NCBI GenBank assembly: GCA_014860115.1 | Contig: JACZKK010000054.1 | Span: 1-36,598, forward strand | Length of the DNA stretch: 36,598 nucleotides | Source of the DNA: Ignavibacteriaceae bacterium | Lineage (GTDB): Bacteria > Bacteroidota > Ignavibacteria > Ignavibacteriales > Ignavibacteriaceae | Direction of reading: 5' to 3' | Part shown: piece by piece, positions 25,601-32,554 of the stretch | Position numbering within the stretch: the first letter of the stretch is position 1 | How the letters are laid out: each line of letters opens with the position of its first letter | Position numbers and translations under genes: made by a program | The notes under the pieces: model-generated | Told to the model about the DNA's origin: nothing | The model's input: only the letters and a program-made list of their open reading frames with translations | The model's database searches: none

Positions 25601-26452
25601 AATCTTTACTTAAAAACTGTAATCGCAGATAATACTGTTTGTTCAGAAGTTGATGAGCAAATTTTCCGGCAGATAATAAACAATTTGGTAAATAATGCGC
25701 TTAAGTACACTTTATCAGGAGGAATTATAGTAACGATTGATTCAATTTATGACGGCTCAACAAATTACGCCAGAATTACTGTTAAAGATACTGGAATCGG
25801 AATCCCTGAAGGTAGTCTAGGGATGATATTCCAGGAATTCAGACAAGTTAGCGAAGGCTTTAACAGACATTTTGAAGGATCAGGACTTGGCTTAACAATT
25901 ACGAAAAAATTTGTCGACATAATGAATGGTAGAATAGGTGTCACTAGCGAAGTAGGATCCGGTTCAACTTTTACAGTTTTGTTTCCTTTGGTTAAAGACT
26001 ACGCTACTTCAGATACAAATACATTTCAAGGTATTGAATCACTTTCTGAAGCGTCTGAAGAAAATGAAATTGGTAGGCAGCCTAAAGTACTCATTGTTGA
26101 AAATGATGAAGGCAGCAAGGATATAACAAGACTTTTCCTTAGGAATTTCTGCGAGCTGGAATTTGCTGATAGCGGTGAGGAAGCAATTAAAATGGTAGGT
26201 CAAACCAACTTTGATATTATTCTTATGGATATTAATCTTGGAGTAGGCATGAGTGGTATTGATGCTACAAAGCAAATAAGAAAAATTAATGGATATAAAA
26301 ATATTCCGATTGTTGCTTTAACAGGTTTTGCTATGCGCGGTGACAGAGAGGAATTTATCAAAGCCGGATGTACACACTATCTTTCAAAACCTTTTTCGAA
26401 GCAGAGCATTATTAAACTGGTTAAAAACATCGTTCACGAAAAACAAGATTAA
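22640..26452 (+). CDS. Soluble hybrid histidine kinase with seven PAS domains and a receiver domain
   Basis: A 1270-residue sensor kinase with no membrane helix or signal peptide. I count seven PAS-type units of about 110-130 residues, several closing with DITERK-like motifs (VDITEKRK, RDITERKS, NITDRKI, EDITERKK, RDITERKN). Then come a HisKA domain with phosphoacceptor H903 (NMSHELRTPLVG), a HATPase_c domain (NLVNNALKYT, DTGIGIP, GSGLGLTITKKF), and a C-terminal receiver with phospho-aspartate D1197 (IILMDINLG) and the lysine in LSKPFS. No HPt or output domain is present, so the phosphate must pass to proteins coded elsewhere. It is likely to sense cytosolic signals such as redox state, light or a ligand. 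No partner regulator is adjacent. Confidence 0.93.
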   Translation: MQIKHSNLLEESSDIKIIIDKQDFKIIEANKAARKFFKVLKNNKKDKYLTDIFPVDISGRQLKKFANKSSKKSFQINSVELTGNNGKVHKMNAEVVKVNVKTKKFLSVSFTENKNRTTIKNTNDELKNTRLKLKSIFDNNPLMIFILDRNGIIKEVNTLGAKELGYKVNELLNQSVEKVFLEDDWKTVKNQILKCVKNPGKMFNWEIKKVKKNGEIIWVRENASTIESNGKNLDILIVCDNITKIKEAEESVNESTAKVKQIFDASPYGVHVYDLKDNEDLIFTAYNSAADKILGIEHSQFINKKIGDVFPRLHTTEIPKIYSKVASKGIKFENEFIEYDDKYIKGVFDVSAIQIAPGKVAVFFVDITEKRKAFDKLEKSELKFKSLFELANDSIFIMDHEIFIDCNEKTLEIFGCNKEDIIGKPPYDFSPEKQSDGRYSKEIALEKITAALAGIPQRFEWKHKKFNGELFDAEVSLNRIKLGAENLIQAIVRDITERKSAEEQILMLAHALKSIYESVCITDMMDNIIFVNNSFCNIFGYSNEEIIGKHISVLRSERNSANIINQILPETLKGGWSGEIISKRKDGTEFPASVSTSVIRNDEGKPVALITAALNITDRKISENELRNSKQMLQLILDNIPQRIFWKDLDSRYLGCNKNFAKDAGLSKPSDLIGSTDYDMPWKSAEADYYRSIDYEVMKNDKPTYHLIEPQTHLDGQISWLETNKIPLHDELGKVVGVLGTYEDITERKKAEEALKDSEARFRSLIDNMIEAALIIDWDGEIIFANNSAAHLVGLENPGQGIGKKVFDFLHPDFITRVLNVLAKSRKSSQPIIDEYLIKTVDGEDRWVESLGTKITFADKNSILVTMRDITERKNTEYQLKIAKEQAEELSKIKSNFLANMSHELRTPLVGILGFAELLKEELKKEELKEMADRILISGNRLMDTLNSVLDLSRIEANKVDLKIWPHRLAEMVKSQVQLFEAVAERKNLYLKTVIADNTVCSEVDEQIFRQIINNLVNNALKYTLSGGIIVTIDSIYDGSTNYARITVKDTGIGIPEGSLGMIFQEFRQVSEGFNRHFEGSGLGLTITKKFVDIMNGRIGVTSEVGSGSTFTVLFPLVKDYATSDTNTFQGIESLSEASEENEIGRQPKVLIVENDEGSKDITRLFLRNFCELEFADSGEEAIKMVGQTNFDIILMDINLGVGMSGIDATKQIRKINGYKNIPIVALTGFAMRGDREEFIKAGCTHYLSKPFSKQSIIKLVKNIVHEKQD

Positions 26453-27817
26453 TTATTTTACAAAAACAGTTTTAATATTCACAAATTCTCTGATTCCAAA
26501 AGAAGAAAGTTCTCTGCCATAGCCGGATTCCTTTATTCCTCCAAATGGTAATCTTGGATCAGATTTGACAAATGCATTTACAAAACAGCAGCCTGCCTGT
26601 ATTTTTTCCTTCGCAATCAATTCTCCTCTTTTCAAATCTCGAGTAAAAACAGAAGCACCAAGTCCAAAAATTGAATCGTTGGCTATTTGAATTGCCTCTT
26701 CTTCATCCTTCGCCTTAATTAATGCGGCAACCGGTCCAAATAATTCTTCATCGTACGCAGGCATTCCTTTTTTAACATTTGATAAAACCGTTGGTGGATA
26801 CCATGCCCCTGCCATTTCAGGAATATTTCCACCGAGTAAAAGCTTAGCACCAAATTCAATACTTTTTTCTATCTGCTGATGAAGTTCATCTCTTAATGGA
26901 ACGCTTGCCTGAGGACCAATATAGTTTGATTCATCAAATGGATCTCCCATCTTTTTTGATTTCATATTCTCAACAAATAGCTTTTCAAATTCATCATACA
27001 CTTTTTCCACAACAATAAATCGTTTAGCGGCAATGCAGCTCTGTCCACCATTAATTAATCTTGCAATTACACAAGTATCAGCAGCCATTTCCAGATCAGC
27101 ATCTTCAAGAATAACATAAGGATCACTACCTCCAAGTTCCATTACGGTTTTTTTCAATACAGAACCCGCAGTCTTTGCTACAGCCTTACCAGCAGGAACG
27201 CTCCCAGTTAAAGTCACTGCTTTGATTTTTTCATTCCTTATCACCTCTTCCATTTGAGACGAGGGGACTAAAATTGTTCTGAAAAGATTTTTTGGGAAAC
27301 CTGCTTCACGAAAAACTTCTTCAATTGCAAGCCCACAGCCTGAAACATTTGAAGCGTGCTTCAGAATTCCTGCATTGCCAGCCATCAATCCCGGCGCAGC
27401 AAATCTGAACACCTGCCATAATGGAAAATTCCATGGCATTACTGCAAGTACTATTCCCAATGGTTGAAAGGTAACAAAACTTTTTGAGGCATCTGTAGAT
27501 ATTAATTCATCAGTTAAAAACTTCTCTGCATTTTCAGCGTAAAACTCACAAACCCATGCACATTTATCTACTTCAGCTCTGGACTGTGCAATCGGTTTTC
27601 CCATTTCGAGCGTCATCAGTCTGGAACATTCTTCTTTCTTTAATCTTAAGACTTCTGCAGCATTTGTCATTAGTTTTGATCTTTGACTGAACGAAGTTTC
27701 TCTCCACTCTTCGAAAGCACTATTAGTTAAATTAATAATTTCGCTGACGTCAGATGTTAACATCTGTGGATAGGTATTTATAATTTGTAAGTTTGTTGGG
27801 TTTACTGAATTAAGCAT
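26453..27817 (-). CDS. NAD(P)-dependent aldehyde dehydrogenase, succinate-semialdehyde dehydrogenase type
   Basis: A 454-residue cytosolic enzyme oxidising an aldehyde to its acid. Catalytic residues are in place: N130 (MPWNFPLWQ), E227 (VMELGGSDPY) and C261 (NGGQSCIAAKRF). The glycine motif LTGSVPAGKAV and the C-terminal PFGGIKESGYGRE are typical. The moderate length and these motifs resemble the YneI/Sad and GabD-like succinate-semialdehyde group; the natural substrate is not proven. The start at 27817 has GGGGTGAT nearby. It is last of three minus-strand genes (M64 peptidase, phosphatase, this), 28 bases after the phosphatase gene. Its stop codon directly abuts the stop of the convergent kinase gene. 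Confidence 0.9.
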   Translation of the reverse strand: MLNSVNPTNLQIINTYPQMLTSDVSEIINLTNSAFEEWRETSFSQRSKLMTNAAEVLRLKKEECSRLMTLEMGKPIAQSRAEVDKCAWVCEFYAENAEKFLTDELISTDASKSFVTFQPLGIVLAVMPWNFPLWQVFRFAAPGLMAGNAGILKHASNVSGCGLAIEEVFREAGFPKNLFRTILVPSSQMEEVIRNEKIKAVTLTGSVPAGKAVAKTAGSVLKKTVMELGGSDPYVILEDADLEMAADTCVIARLINGGQSCIAAKRFIVVEKVYDEFEKLFVENMKSKKMGDPFDESNYIGPQASVPLRDELHQQIEKSIEFGAKLLLGGNIPEMAGAWYPPTVLSNVKKGMPAYDEELFGPVAALIKAKDEEEAIQIANDSIFGLGASVFTRDLKRGELIAKEKIQAGCCFVNAFVKSDPRLPFGGIKESGYGRELSSFGIREFVNIKTVFVK

Positions 27818-27845
27818 ACATCACCCCATATTTTTTTATTAATCT

Positions 27846-29084
27846 CTATTTCATTTTTTTGATGACGACTAAAGTCATATCATCAGAATATTTTCCGTTC
27901 TTAGAATACTTAATTACATCATCAAGAATTCCCAGTGCAATTTCCTTAGTTGTTAGCTTAACTAAAGATTTCAGTTTTGCTAAAAGTTTTTCGTCGCCAT
28001 ACGGTTCAAAATTTTCATCCGCCGATTCAGTAATACCATCGGAATATAATAGAAGCACATCCCCTTTTGAGAAGTTAATACTGTCAATATGGTATTTAGC
28101 ATTTGGTGCTGGACCAAGTACAGGACCCGTCGGTTGAAGAAATTCTGCTTTTTCAGATTTTGCTTTAATAAATATCGGCGGGTTGTGTCCGGCATTGGCA
28201 TAAAGAAATAGGCCCGTGCTGTGAGTTGACAGCTCTCCATAAAAAAGGGAAGCAAATTTATCGTCTTCAAATATTCTGTTTACGAGCTGATTTATTTTTC
28301 GCATCAAAGTGACAATTTTAATTTCGAAACCGCTCGCCATTCTCAAAGCACCTGAAATGTACATTGCCTCTGCAGCTGCACCAACACCTTTGCTAGCAGC
28401 ATCTCCTATGGTTATACCTAATCTATCCTGTTCTTCACCGTGTTCAAGATAGTCAAAAAAATCTCCGCCTACTATATCAGCAGGATTTGTTATTCCATAT
28501 AAATCGTAGTCGTGAAATTTAAATTCGTGTTCCGGTAAAATACTTTTCTGAAGTTGACGTGCTTTATCAATGTCTGCCTTCAGATAATTAACGCTTTCAG
28601 CTGATCTTCTTTGTTTAATTTGCGAAGTTATTGCTGTGGCAATCATATTCAGATTTATTCTGAAGTCTTCATCAATTTTGTGACTGTTCAATGCGAGAAG
28701 GTAATCATAGTAATATTTATCTTCAATTTTTTTTCGACCACCAACACCTGAAGCTGAATACTTAAATATTCCTTTTTTTCGAAGTGCACTAATTGTCTCT
28801 TTGCCAAGTATGGTTCTCTGTTTGGCTATTAAATCCAGTATTGGGTATCTGTGAATATCTATCTGAAATGTCGTATCAATCTTTTCGATTTTTCCAGTTT
28901 GATATAAAAGGTGATAAGTTTCCGTCTGTGCATTCAACTTCCAGATTCTGCCACCCGTAATATCTATTGCCTCATTGCCAACAATCTCATTGATAGTTGT
29001 AATGAGCATCTCTTCTTCAGTCTTAAATTTACCGGAAGCGATTGACTCAACAAGTCTGTGTAATTTTTTTTGGTCTATTGGCAT
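27846..29084 (-). CDS. RsbU/SpoIIE-type PP2C serine phosphatase with N-terminal GAF-like domain
   Basis: A 412-residue cytosolic protein. The first 170 residues look like a GAF-type sensor (LHRLVESIASGKFKTEEEML, GRIWKLNAQTETYHLLYQTG). A helical linker (DIDKARQLQKSILPE) leads into a PP2C_SIG domain: DIVGGDFFDYLE, TIGDAASKGVGAAAEA, ANAGHNPPIF, LLYSDGITES and C-terminal YSDDMTLVVIKK hold the metal-binding aspartates. Members remove phosphate from anti-sigma-factor antagonists in partner-switching pathways; no such antagonist or anti-sigma gene lies in this window. The start lies three bases after the stop of the M64 peptidase gene, with GGAATAA serving as ribosome-binding site inside that gene's end. 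Confidence 0.9.
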   Translation of the reverse strand: MPIDQKKLHRLVESIASGKFKTEEEMLITTINEIVGNEAIDITGGRIWKLNAQTETYHLLYQTGKIEKIDTTFQIDIHRYPILDLIAKQRTILGKETISALRKKGIFKYSASGVGGRKKIEDKYYYDYLLALNSHKIDEDFRINLNMIATAITSQIKQRRSAESVNYLKADIDKARQLQKSILPEHEFKFHDYDLYGITNPADIVGGDFFDYLEHGEEQDRLGITIGDAASKGVGAAAEAMYISGALRMASGFEIKIVTLMRKINQLVNRIFEDDKFASLFYGELSTHSTGLFLYANAGHNPPIFIKAKSEKAEFLQPTGPVLGPAPNAKYHIDSINFSKGDVLLLYSDGITESADENFEPYGDEKLLAKLKSLVKLTTKEIALGILDDVIKYSKNGKYSDDMTLVVIKKMK

Positions 29085-29087
29085 AAT

Positions 29088-30356
29088 TTATTCCGAATAA
29101 AAATCTATCATTTCCTGAATTGCTCTTTTACAAACAGGACAGAAACCATCAACTTTGATTGACTTCATTGTGCAATCATGTGTTGGTCTGTAAATTCCTT
29201 TCTCCATATAACCTCCGCCTTCAAATGCACCGACTTTGTTTTTGTAGTCATCGGTATCAGGAGTTGGAATTGGTGTATTGTCTTCGACAAGATCTTTCCA
29301 CTTGGAATCGAAATCAATCAGAGTAGTTAAATTTGGATCTGTCGGTTCAACATCAAGCGGATAAAATTCCTCATAAGCAACATCTGAAGTGTAATACTCA
29401 TCTGCGAGTGAGGCAAATCCGTGACCAAATTCGTGAACAAAAACAAATTCAGAGTATTTATTATCATTAACGCAAACTGAATAATGATTGTAAATAGCGC
29501 CTCCTCCGTATTTATCTGAATTAACGAGAATATAAATCTGATCATAAGGAGCATTGGACGCAATGTTTCTTAATGTTTTGTTGTCATAAGTCATCAGGTA
29601 TCTTTCAAGATCAAATGTATACAAGGTTGAATTGATCAGAGTTTTCTTCCAGATATTTTCTTTTGGAATATCAGTGCCTGACTCGATTGAAGCAGCCTCA
29701 ACTCCCCAAATATTAAATTTGTCTTTATTCTCTCTGAATGGAGAAGAGTTGAACAAATAGCCAGCAAACTTTTCACTGTCTTCTTTAAATAAATTCATTT
29801 GATCTTTTGTATAACCTTCAGGGATGATGACGATATCAACTTTTTCTGAAGGATCACCTGAGTTAAGCACTTCAAAATTTTTGTATTCTGAAATTCGTTC
29901 CGGCTTAATAAAATAATTTTCAGGATTTACCTCATACTCAAACTTATGTATCCATTCGCTCTTCCTGTTTGATGCATAAAATTTTACCAACACAGGATTT
30001 TGGGGAAACGGAAACACAACCGTTTCGTTAAATGTTCTCGTTGTGTTTTTTGCTTCTTCGGTCGTCTGCCATTCATTAAATATAGTTGAATATCCTCTTG
30101 AATAGATAAGCTGATTACTTGCAACATCGTAAACTTCAAACTTGTATTTGCCGTAATTGAATTTATCAATTAAATTAACTTTTGATCCGCCCCAGTATGG
30201 TTCTTCAATCAGTTCATCGAATGAATAGTAATCGTTCTCTTTATCACCTGAGTGAAAATAATCCAATCGGAGAGTTTTGTTCTCGAAGTAATTTTCAAAG
30301 TTTACTTGCGAGTAAGTGATCGTGAGAGTCAATAGAAAAAATGAGATTAATTTCAT
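29088..30356 (-). CDS. Secreted M64 family metallopeptidase (IgA-peptidase-like)
   Basis: A 422-residue protein from the ATG at 30356; a GTG five codons upstream is possible. Signal peptide MKLISFFLLTLTITYSQ. An N-terminal M64 beta domain (about 20-150) precedes the catalytic domain, which begins SGDPSEKVDIVIIPEGYT. The zinc motif HEFGHGFASLADEY starts at residue 308, and the C-terminus has HDCTMKS and FCPVCKRAI, both usual in M64 proteins. The prototype cleaves immunoglobulin A hinge regions, but environmental members have unknown targets, so that activity should not be assumed. There is no T9SS sorting domain, so it is likely periplasmic or released. It is first in the run with the phosphatase and aldehyde dehydrogenase genes. 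Confidence 0.88.
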   Translation of the reverse strand: MKLISFFLLTLTITYSQVNFENYFENKTLRLDYFHSGDKENDYYSFDELIEEPYWGGSKVNLIDKFNYGKYKFEVYDVASNQLIYSRGYSTIFNEWQTTEEAKNTTRTFNETVVFPFPQNPVLVKFYASNRKSEWIHKFEYEVNPENYFIKPERISEYKNFEVLNSGDPSEKVDIVIIPEGYTKDQMNLFKEDSEKFAGYLFNSSPFRENKDKFNIWGVEAASIESGTDIPKENIWKKTLINSTLYTFDLERYLMTYDNKTLRNIASNAPYDQIYILVNSDKYGGGAIYNHYSVCVNDNKYSEFVFVHEFGHGFASLADEYYTSDVAYEEFYPLDVEPTDPNLTTLIDFDSKWKDLVEDNTPIPTPDTDDYKNKVGAFEGGGYMEKGIYRPTHDCTMKSIKVDGFCPVCKRAIQEMIDFYSE

Positions 30357-30447
30357 TAGCAATTCTTTCACAAGGGATTAAAATTTATATCACAAAGATA
30401 GGATTTTTTGAGTGATAGTGTTAAAGACTTGTGTTCTTTCATTATTT

Positions 30448-30515
30448 GTCATTCCTGTGAAAACAGGAATCTAGGGATTGTTTGAAAAATGGATTCCCGC
30501 GTTCGCGGGAATGAC
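30448..30515. repeat. Two-hairpin palindromic repeat after pyrE
   Basis: Outer ends GTCATTCC (30448-30455) and GGAATGAC (30508-30515) are inverted. Inside are two hairpins: ATTCCTGT/ACAGGAAT (30451-30458 and 30463-30470, loop GAAA) and ATTCCCGC/GCGGGAAT (30493-30500 and 30505-30512, loop GTTC). The form resembles dispersed REP-like elements of the GTCATTCC...GGAATGAC type seen in many genomes. It begins 11 bases past the pyrE stop and is more GC-rich than its surroundings; it may act as a terminator or mRNA end. Confidence 0.85.
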
Positions 30516-30526
30516 AGACTCAGAAA

Positions 30527-31102
30527 TTATTTGATTTTCCGTGAACCCGGCTTTACAAGCTCAATATCTTTTCTGCAAAGAGGACATTCATCCGGCAGAT
30601 AAGAGACAACTTCCATCTTCAACGTGCTGAATTGAGGATAGCCAAAGTTTACTTTACCGTTGCTTCTGTCTACAATAAATCCAACTCCGACTACTTTTGC
30701 ACTGTTGTTTTTCACAATATCTATCACTTCATACACTGAACCACCGGTTGTAACAACATCTTCGCAGACCAAAACTTTTTCATTTTCATCGAGAGTGAAT
30801 CCTCTTCTAAGAGAAAGTTTTTTGTCCTCTCTTTCTGCAAAGATGAATCTTTTGTTCAACTGTCGTGCAACTTCCTGACCAACAACAAGTCCGCCGATTG
30901 CAGGAGCAATAACAGTATCAACATTAGAATTTCTAAAATTATCTGCAATCATTTTGCAAAGCATTTCTGTGTACTCAGGATATTGTAAAACTTTTGCACA
31001 TTGAAAATATCTATCGCTGTGTCTTCCTGAAGTTAAGAGAAAATGGCCGGTTAGCAGAGCGCCTGATTTTTTAAAGATGTTTAAGATGTCTGATTCTGTC
31101 AT
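30527..31102 (-). CDS. pyrE: Orotate phosphoribosyltransferase
   Basis: A 191-residue enzyme that joins orotate to PRPP to form OMP, the fifth step of pyrimidine synthesis. The PRPP motif VLVCEDVVTTGGS is at residues 110-122; FLLTSGRHSDRY and IAPAIGGLVVGQEVAR bind substrate. The C-terminal CPLC (173-176) followed by LVKPGSR marks the Thermus-type OPRT subgroup rather than the E. coli type. The start overlaps the stop of the upstream dehydratase gene as ATGA (31099-31102). A palindromic repeat follows the stop closely. Confidence 0.93.
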   Translation of the reverse strand: MTESDILNIFKKSGALLTGHFLLTSGRHSDRYFQCAKVLQYPEYTEMLCKMIADNFRNSNVDTVIAPAIGGLVVGQEVARQLNKRFIFAEREDKKLSLRRGFTLDENEKVLVCEDVVTTGGSVYEVIDIVKNNSAKVVGVGFIVDRSNGKVNFGYPQFSTLKMEVVSYLPDECPLCRKDIELVKPGSRKIK

Positions 31103-31383
31103 TTATTAAGTTCCTCTATTTTTTCTGCAAGCTGAAAATCTTTTTTTGTAATTCCGCCTTCGCTGTGAGTTGAGATTGTGATTTTAACTTTATTCCAGGA
31201 ATGAATAAAAATATCCGGATGATGGTTCATTTTTTCTGCTTCCGCACCGACTTTATTTACAAATACAAGTGCTTCAGCAAAATCTTTGCGCTGAAATAGC
31301 TTGGCAATTTGGTTTCCTTCCTGCACCCAGTCTGATAAGGAAGAAAGATTTTTCGATATTTCAGTTTGAGTTAATAGTGACAT
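31099..31383 (-). CDS. Pterin-4a-carbinolamine dehydratase
   Basis: A 94-residue protein of the PCD/DCoH (PhhB) family that dehydrates 4a-hydroxytetrahydropterin, recycling the cofactor of aromatic amino-acid hydroxylases. The active-site signature is EKMNHHPD (E50, H54, H55, P56), then W63, then STHSEGGITKKD (H73, D82). Length is normal. No hydroxylase gene lies in the window. The four-base overlap with pyrE means the two are translated together, an unexpected pairing. Many bacterial PCD proteins lack a hydroxylase partner and may have another role. Confidence 0.92.
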   Translation of the reverse strand: MSLLTQTEISKNLSSLSDWVQEGNQIAKLFQRKDFAEALVFVNKVGAEAEKMNHHPDIFIHSWNKVKITISTHSEGGITKKDFQLAEKIEELNK

Positions 31384-31420
31384 AGTGTTTTAATTTTTAT
31401 TAATGATAGCTAAAAATAAA

Positions 31421-31450
31421 AAAATCCCGATTAAGTTTAACCGGGATTTT
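31421..31450 (-). terminator. Rho-independent terminator after the T9SS cargo gene
   Basis: Stem AAAATCCCG (31421-31429) with CGGGATTTT (31442-31450), extendable past one mismatch by TTAA/TTAA. On the minus strand it is followed by TTTATTTTTA. It lies 22 bases after the stop at 31473 and upstream of the dehydratase gene. Confidence 0.85.
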
Positions 31451-31472
31451 AAATATTAATTGTAATAGAGTA

Positions 31473-32510
31473 CTACTTCAACAATATCATCTTCTTCGAG
31501 CTTATAAATTTTTCTGCAATTAACTGATAAATATAAACACCACTCGCAAGTGAAGAAGCATCGAACTGAACTTCATACCTTCCTGCCTGCTGTTTTGTGT
31601 TTACTAATTCTTTGATCTTTCTTCCGAGTATGTCGTAGATGATAAGTGATACATCACTTGTGTGTGGAAGATCGTATTTTATTGTTGTAACAGGGTTGAA
31701 TGGATTCGGGTAGTTCTGATATAAAGTATATTCAGTTGGAATGAGTTCTTTTTGGTTTTCTTTTGACTCGCTTCCAAAATGTTTTCTAAGTATTTCATCA
31801 ACTTTTTGGTTATAATCTGCAGAAGATTTTATCAGATACTTTCCTAGTCTTCCTTTCTGTAATGTCGAGTCTGCTTCCTCAATTAAAAGTGCAGTTGTAA
31901 GAGCATCTATCTCTGCATAGACTGCTTCCTCTGTGTTTGGATTCTGCTGAACTATGTTATCAAATTCAGCTATTGCTGTTTCATATTCCTGTTCACCGAC
32001 TTTGCTGAGTGTTGAAAGCTGGTTGAGTATCTTTTTGTTAAGTGTGTCCTGTGTGTTTGAAGCTAATGTTGAAAATGTATTGCTCAATTGGTTGAAGTAT
32101 TCTGCTGATTGACCTGTCAGCTTTCCGATTGTATATTTTCTTTCGTAAGCTGGATATTTCTCTTCATCTGTTGCACTGCTCATTATGATGTTCTCATATA
32201 TCTGTAATGCCGATGTCAAATCCCCGGTTAAATAATATTCTTCTGCTTCAGCATAATTCAGTTCAGTCTCGGTAAGTTCAAGTATTTCTCCTTCCACCGA
32301 GTAAACAGTATCAATAACATCACCAAACTGGTTCATCATTACCAGTTCTTCTTCACCGCCACCTATTGGTACGGGACAGGGCGAAAATGCATAAGGAACA
32401 TATTGAACATTAAGATTTCCAAATCTTGCTGCATAAACAGTATCTCCCCAAAAATTATTTTGAGCCTTTAGAGATATTGGAGGGTCAGTACTGGGTCCGT
32501 TCATTAACAA
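31473..32510 (-). CDS. C-terminal fragment of a frameshifted secreted protein: TPR-like region and T9SS type A sorting domain
   Basis: 345 codons from the first ATG at 32510, though the frame is open from 32588. It has no signal peptide and begins in mid-domain: the segment before and after the ATG (CVDNGCNLIVDDRL..., LKAQNNFWGDT) is the last coil of a beta-helix. Then come a helical repeat region resembling TPRs (AEEYYLTGDLTSALQIYENII, YETAIAEFDNIVQQNPNTEEAVY) and an 80-residue T9SS type A domain (YQNYPNPFNPVTTIKYDLP, LVNTKQQAGRYEV, ASGVYIYQL, KKMILLK). Such domains route cargo through the type IX system and are then cleaved. It is almost certainly the other end of the protein coded at 32555-35530, put out of frame by one base. 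A terminator follows. Confidence 0.8.
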   Translation of the reverse strand: MLMNGPSTDPPISLKAQNNFWGDTVYAARFGNLNVQYVPYAFSPCPVPIGGGEEELVMMNQFGDVIDTVYSVEGEILELTETELNYAEAEEYYLTGDLTSALQIYENIIMSSATDEEKYPAYERKYTIGKLTGQSAEYFNQLSNTFSTLASNTQDTLNKKILNQLSTLSKVGEQEYETAIAEFDNIVQQNPNTEEAVYAEIDALTTALLIEEADSTLQKGRLGKYLIKSSADYNQKVDEILRKHFGSESKENQKELIPTEYTLYQNYPNPFNPVTTIKYDLPHTSDVSLIIYDILGRKIKELVNTKQQAGRYEVQFDASSLASGVYIYQLIAEKFISSKKMILLK

Positions 32511-32554
32511 CAGTGTATTTATTAATGGTGGCGAGGCCAGTCTGTCATCAACAA

